A program made the translations under genes and the position numbers. A DNA stretch of 7,466 bases from an uncultured Treponema sp. (GTDB lineage: Bacteria; Spirochaetota; Spirochaetia; Treponematales; Treponemataceae): contig CALGGS010000149.1 of NCBI GenBank assembly GCA_937915735.1, positions 1 through 7,466 on the forward strand, given 5' to 3'. Positions 5,958-7,466 of this stretch are shown here, one piece after another. The notes below the pieces were generated by a model. That model was not told the DNA's origin. It did no database searches and saw only the letters and a list, made by a program, of their open reading frames with translations. Each line of letters begins with the position of its first letter. Within the stretch, counting starts at the first letter, position 1.

Positions 5958-5978
5958 CCTTTTACAGGAGAAGTAAGC

Positions 5979-7346
5979 TTATTTCAAGTTAAACAATTCT
6001 TTGAAACTTGTTTTGTCGCCCTTTGAAACCTTTGCTTCTGCGAAAATTTCTTTGTAGAGCTTCTGCTCCTTTGCTTCGTCAATGAGATATTCCTTTGAGC
6101 GAGGATCCTTGTAGTGATCCTTTACTTCCTCTACGGTGATTCCGTTTGCATCAGCGATTTTCTGATATTCTGACTCGATTTCTTCCGGAGTGACAGAAAT
6201 ATTTCGTTCCTTCATAAGGTTGTCAACGATGATACGGCTTTTGAGCATTTTTTCAGCGTCTCCGGTCCATTCCTTGAGCATATCCTCTTTTTTCTGACCG
6301 CTTGCGGCAATCATTTTGTCAAGCTCCTCGACACTTGTCTGGAACTGCTGTGCCATCATTCTCCAGCGGCCGTCAAGCTCTGCGTTAAGCATGCTGGCTG
6401 GAATTTCAAAGGGATTTTTTTCAACGAGCTGTTCAAGAAGAGCGTTTGTTTTGATTTCGTTGATTTTGTTTGTCTTTGCGTTCTCAAGGTTTCTCATAAT
6501 GTCCTTTTTGAGGTCATCGAGAGTCTTGAATTTTTCGTTGACATCCTGAGCAAGCTCGTCGTCGAGGGCTGGAAGGTTTCGGACTTTAATCTGTTTTACT
6601 GTGACAGAGTATTTTTTTGTCTGACCTTTCAAAGATTCGTCTTTTTCGTCTTTTCCGTATTTTTTAGTGATTTCTTTTGAGTCACCTTTTTTGAGACCGA
6701 TAAGCTCGTCGTCGATTTTGTAGACATTTTCAGCTGTTCCGAGTGTGAAAGTGAATTCCTCGCGCTTTGTGGAAGCAATTTCTGCTCCCTTTTCATCTTT
6801 TTCTACGATAGAAATCGTGATGATATTGTCTTTTTCTGCCTTTTCATCATCCTTTTTGTCGATAACTACGGCGTTTCGCTCCTGAATGCCTTTGAGCTCT
6901 TCGTTAAGCTCTTCGTCACCGATTGAAACCTGAGGCTCTTTAATTGTGATTGATTTGAAATCGAAGCCCTTGAGGTCTACTTTTGGGAAAACATCGTAAG
7001 TGACTGTGTAGACGAAATCCTTTGAAGTGTCGAATTCCGGCATTTTTTCGAGAACTGGCTGTGCGTAAGGAAGAGGGCGGTTCTCTGCTTCTTTTTCGTC
7101 CTGAAAGATTTCGTTGAGAGATTTGTCTATAAGGTCGCTTGCGGCTTCCATTTTAATCTGCTCGCCATATTTGCGCTCAAGAACGCTTGCAGGAACATGA
7201 CCTTTTCTGAAACCAGGAATCTGAACCTGTTTTACATATCTACCGATAGTTTCGTTGTAGCTGTCAGCAACATCTTTTTTTGCGATTGTAACTGTGAGTT
7301 TTGCTGCCGAATGTTCAAGTTTTTCGATTTCTTTTGTGACTTTCAC
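5979..7346 (-). CDS. tig: Trigger factor, ribosome-associated chaperone and peptidyl-prolyl isomerase
   Basis: Binds the ribosome exit site and shields and folds nascent chains. The 455-residue protein (E. coli 432) has the three-domain layout. An N-terminal ribosome-binding domain carries the signature loop GFRKGHVP (45-52). An FKBP-like isomerase domain (~160-250, including VEKDEKGAEIAS...LGTAENVYKIDDELIGLKKGDSKEI) follows. A helical C-terminal domain (~255-430) begins at LPALDDELAQDV. The start is GTG (7344-7346) with a good SD AAGGGG at 7353-7358, 6 nt upstream. No better ATG is nearby and the protein begins in the usual family place. The isomerase domain is loosely conserved and rich in Lys/Glu, so isomerase activity is not assured. 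The gene sits directly downstream of tRNA-Gly and its terminator, and ends in its own terminator, so it is probably monocistronic. No clear promoter was resolved: any would have to overlap the tRNA terminator. Confidence 0.97.
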   Translation of the reverse strand: MKVTKEIEKLEHSAAKLTVTIAKKDVADSYNETIGRYVKQVQIPGFRKGHVPASVLERKYGEQIKMEAASDLIDKSLNEIFQDEKEAENRPLPYAQPVLEKMPEFDTSKDFVYTVTYDVFPKVDLKGFDFKSITIKEPQVSIGDEELNEELKGIQERNAVVIDKKDDEKAEKDNIITISIVEKDEKGAEIASTKREEFTFTLGTAENVYKIDDELIGLKKGDSKEITKKYGKDEKDESLKGQTKKYSVTVKQIKVRNLPALDDELAQDVNEKFKTLDDLKKDIMRNLENAKTNKINEIKTNALLEQLVEKNPFEIPASMLNAELDGRWRMMAQQFQTSVEELDKMIAASGQKKEDMLKEWTGDAEKMLKSRIIVDNLMKERNISVTPEEIESEYQKIADANGITVEEVKDHYKDPRSKEYLIDEAKEQKLYKEIFAEAKVSKGDKTSFKELFNLK

Positions 7347-7371
7347 TTGAGTCCCCTTAAAATGTTGTAAT

Positions 7372-7403
7372 AAAAAAAGCGATTCAGATGAAATCCAAAT
7401 CGC
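7372..7403 (-). terminator. Rho-independent terminator of tRNA-Gly
   Basis: On the minus strand GCGATTTGGAT pairs with ATCTGAATCGC over 11 bp (two G-U pairs) around a 3-nt TTC loop, followed by seven T (7378-7372). It lies 10 bp past the mature tRNA 3' end and ends only 25 bp before the tig GTG start. Confidence 0.85.
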
Positions 7404-7413
7404 CTCTCGTTAG

Positions 7414-7466
7414 AGCGGAAAACGGGATTCGAACCCGCGACATCCACCTTGGCAAGGTGACGCGCT
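7414..7466 (-). tRNA. tRNA-Gly (anticodon GCC), 3' part; 5' end outside the window
   Basis: On the minus strand the anticodon stem-loop is TCACC-TTGCCAA-GGTGG with anticodon GCC (plus 7451-7453). The variable loop is 5 nt (7439-7443). The T arm is GCGGG-TTCGAAT-CCCGT (7422-7438). The 3' acceptor strand TTTCCGC (7415-7421) is followed by discriminator T (7414). The acceptor 5' strand and most of the D arm lie beyond the window; the visible AGCGCG is the 3' side of the D stem. The three bases after the discriminator are CTA, so CCA is not encoded and must be added by a CCA-adding enzyme. Confidence 0.95.

Overview
This window looks like ordinary chromosome from a low-to-moderate GC bacterium. 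The best guess is a spirochaete of the Treponema type. That is an inference from three things: the tig-clpP-clpX order, the class III adenylate cyclase with a TPR-like tail, and the divergent FolC and MgtC-family sequences. No similarity search was possible, so the taxon is not proven.

Layout from left to right. Bases 1-707 (+) hold the 3' part of a class III adenylate cyclase whose 5' end lies outside the window. A near-consensus promoter with an extended -10 follows, placed so that transcription would start at or next to the ATG of the next gene. That gene, at 731-1699 (+), is an OppF/DppF-type oligopeptide ABC transporter ATPase. It converges, across 20 bp and with no visible terminator, on a minus-strand pair: folC (2433-3851), whose stop overlaps the start of an MgtC/SapB-family membrane protein gene (1720-2436). 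Between folC and clpX lies a 103-bp spacer with a long imperfect hairpin built of ~10-bp repeated modules and ending in a T8 tract. Upstream on the same strand are clpX (3955-5214) and clpP (5218-5829), 3 bp apart and surely co-transcribed. A 149-bp AT-rich spacer with a good terminator separates them from tig (5979-7346). The window ends in the 3' part of tRNA-Gly(GCC), with its own terminator just ahead of tig.

How the genes work together. Trigger factor, ClpP and ClpX form a protein quality-control cluster: nascent-chain folding, then ATP-dependent unfolding and proteolysis. The terminator after tig suggests that clpPX has its own promoter. FolC (folate polyglutamylation) and the MgtC-like protein are translationally coupled but have no obvious shared pathway. 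The cyclase makes a cyclic nucleotide signal, and the OppF-like ATPase would power peptide import. Their adjacency does not prove a functional link, since the ATPase gene appears to have its own promoter.

No novel multi-gene system is visible. The observations most worth a second look are the probable leaderless start of the ABC ATPase gene, the modular hairpin between clpX and folC, the MgtC relative that lacks the family's glycine-rich motif, and the Ser-for-Asp substitution at the cyclase's purine-recognition position. Every other start codon in the window has a Shine-Dalgarno sequence, which makes the ABC ATPase start stand out.
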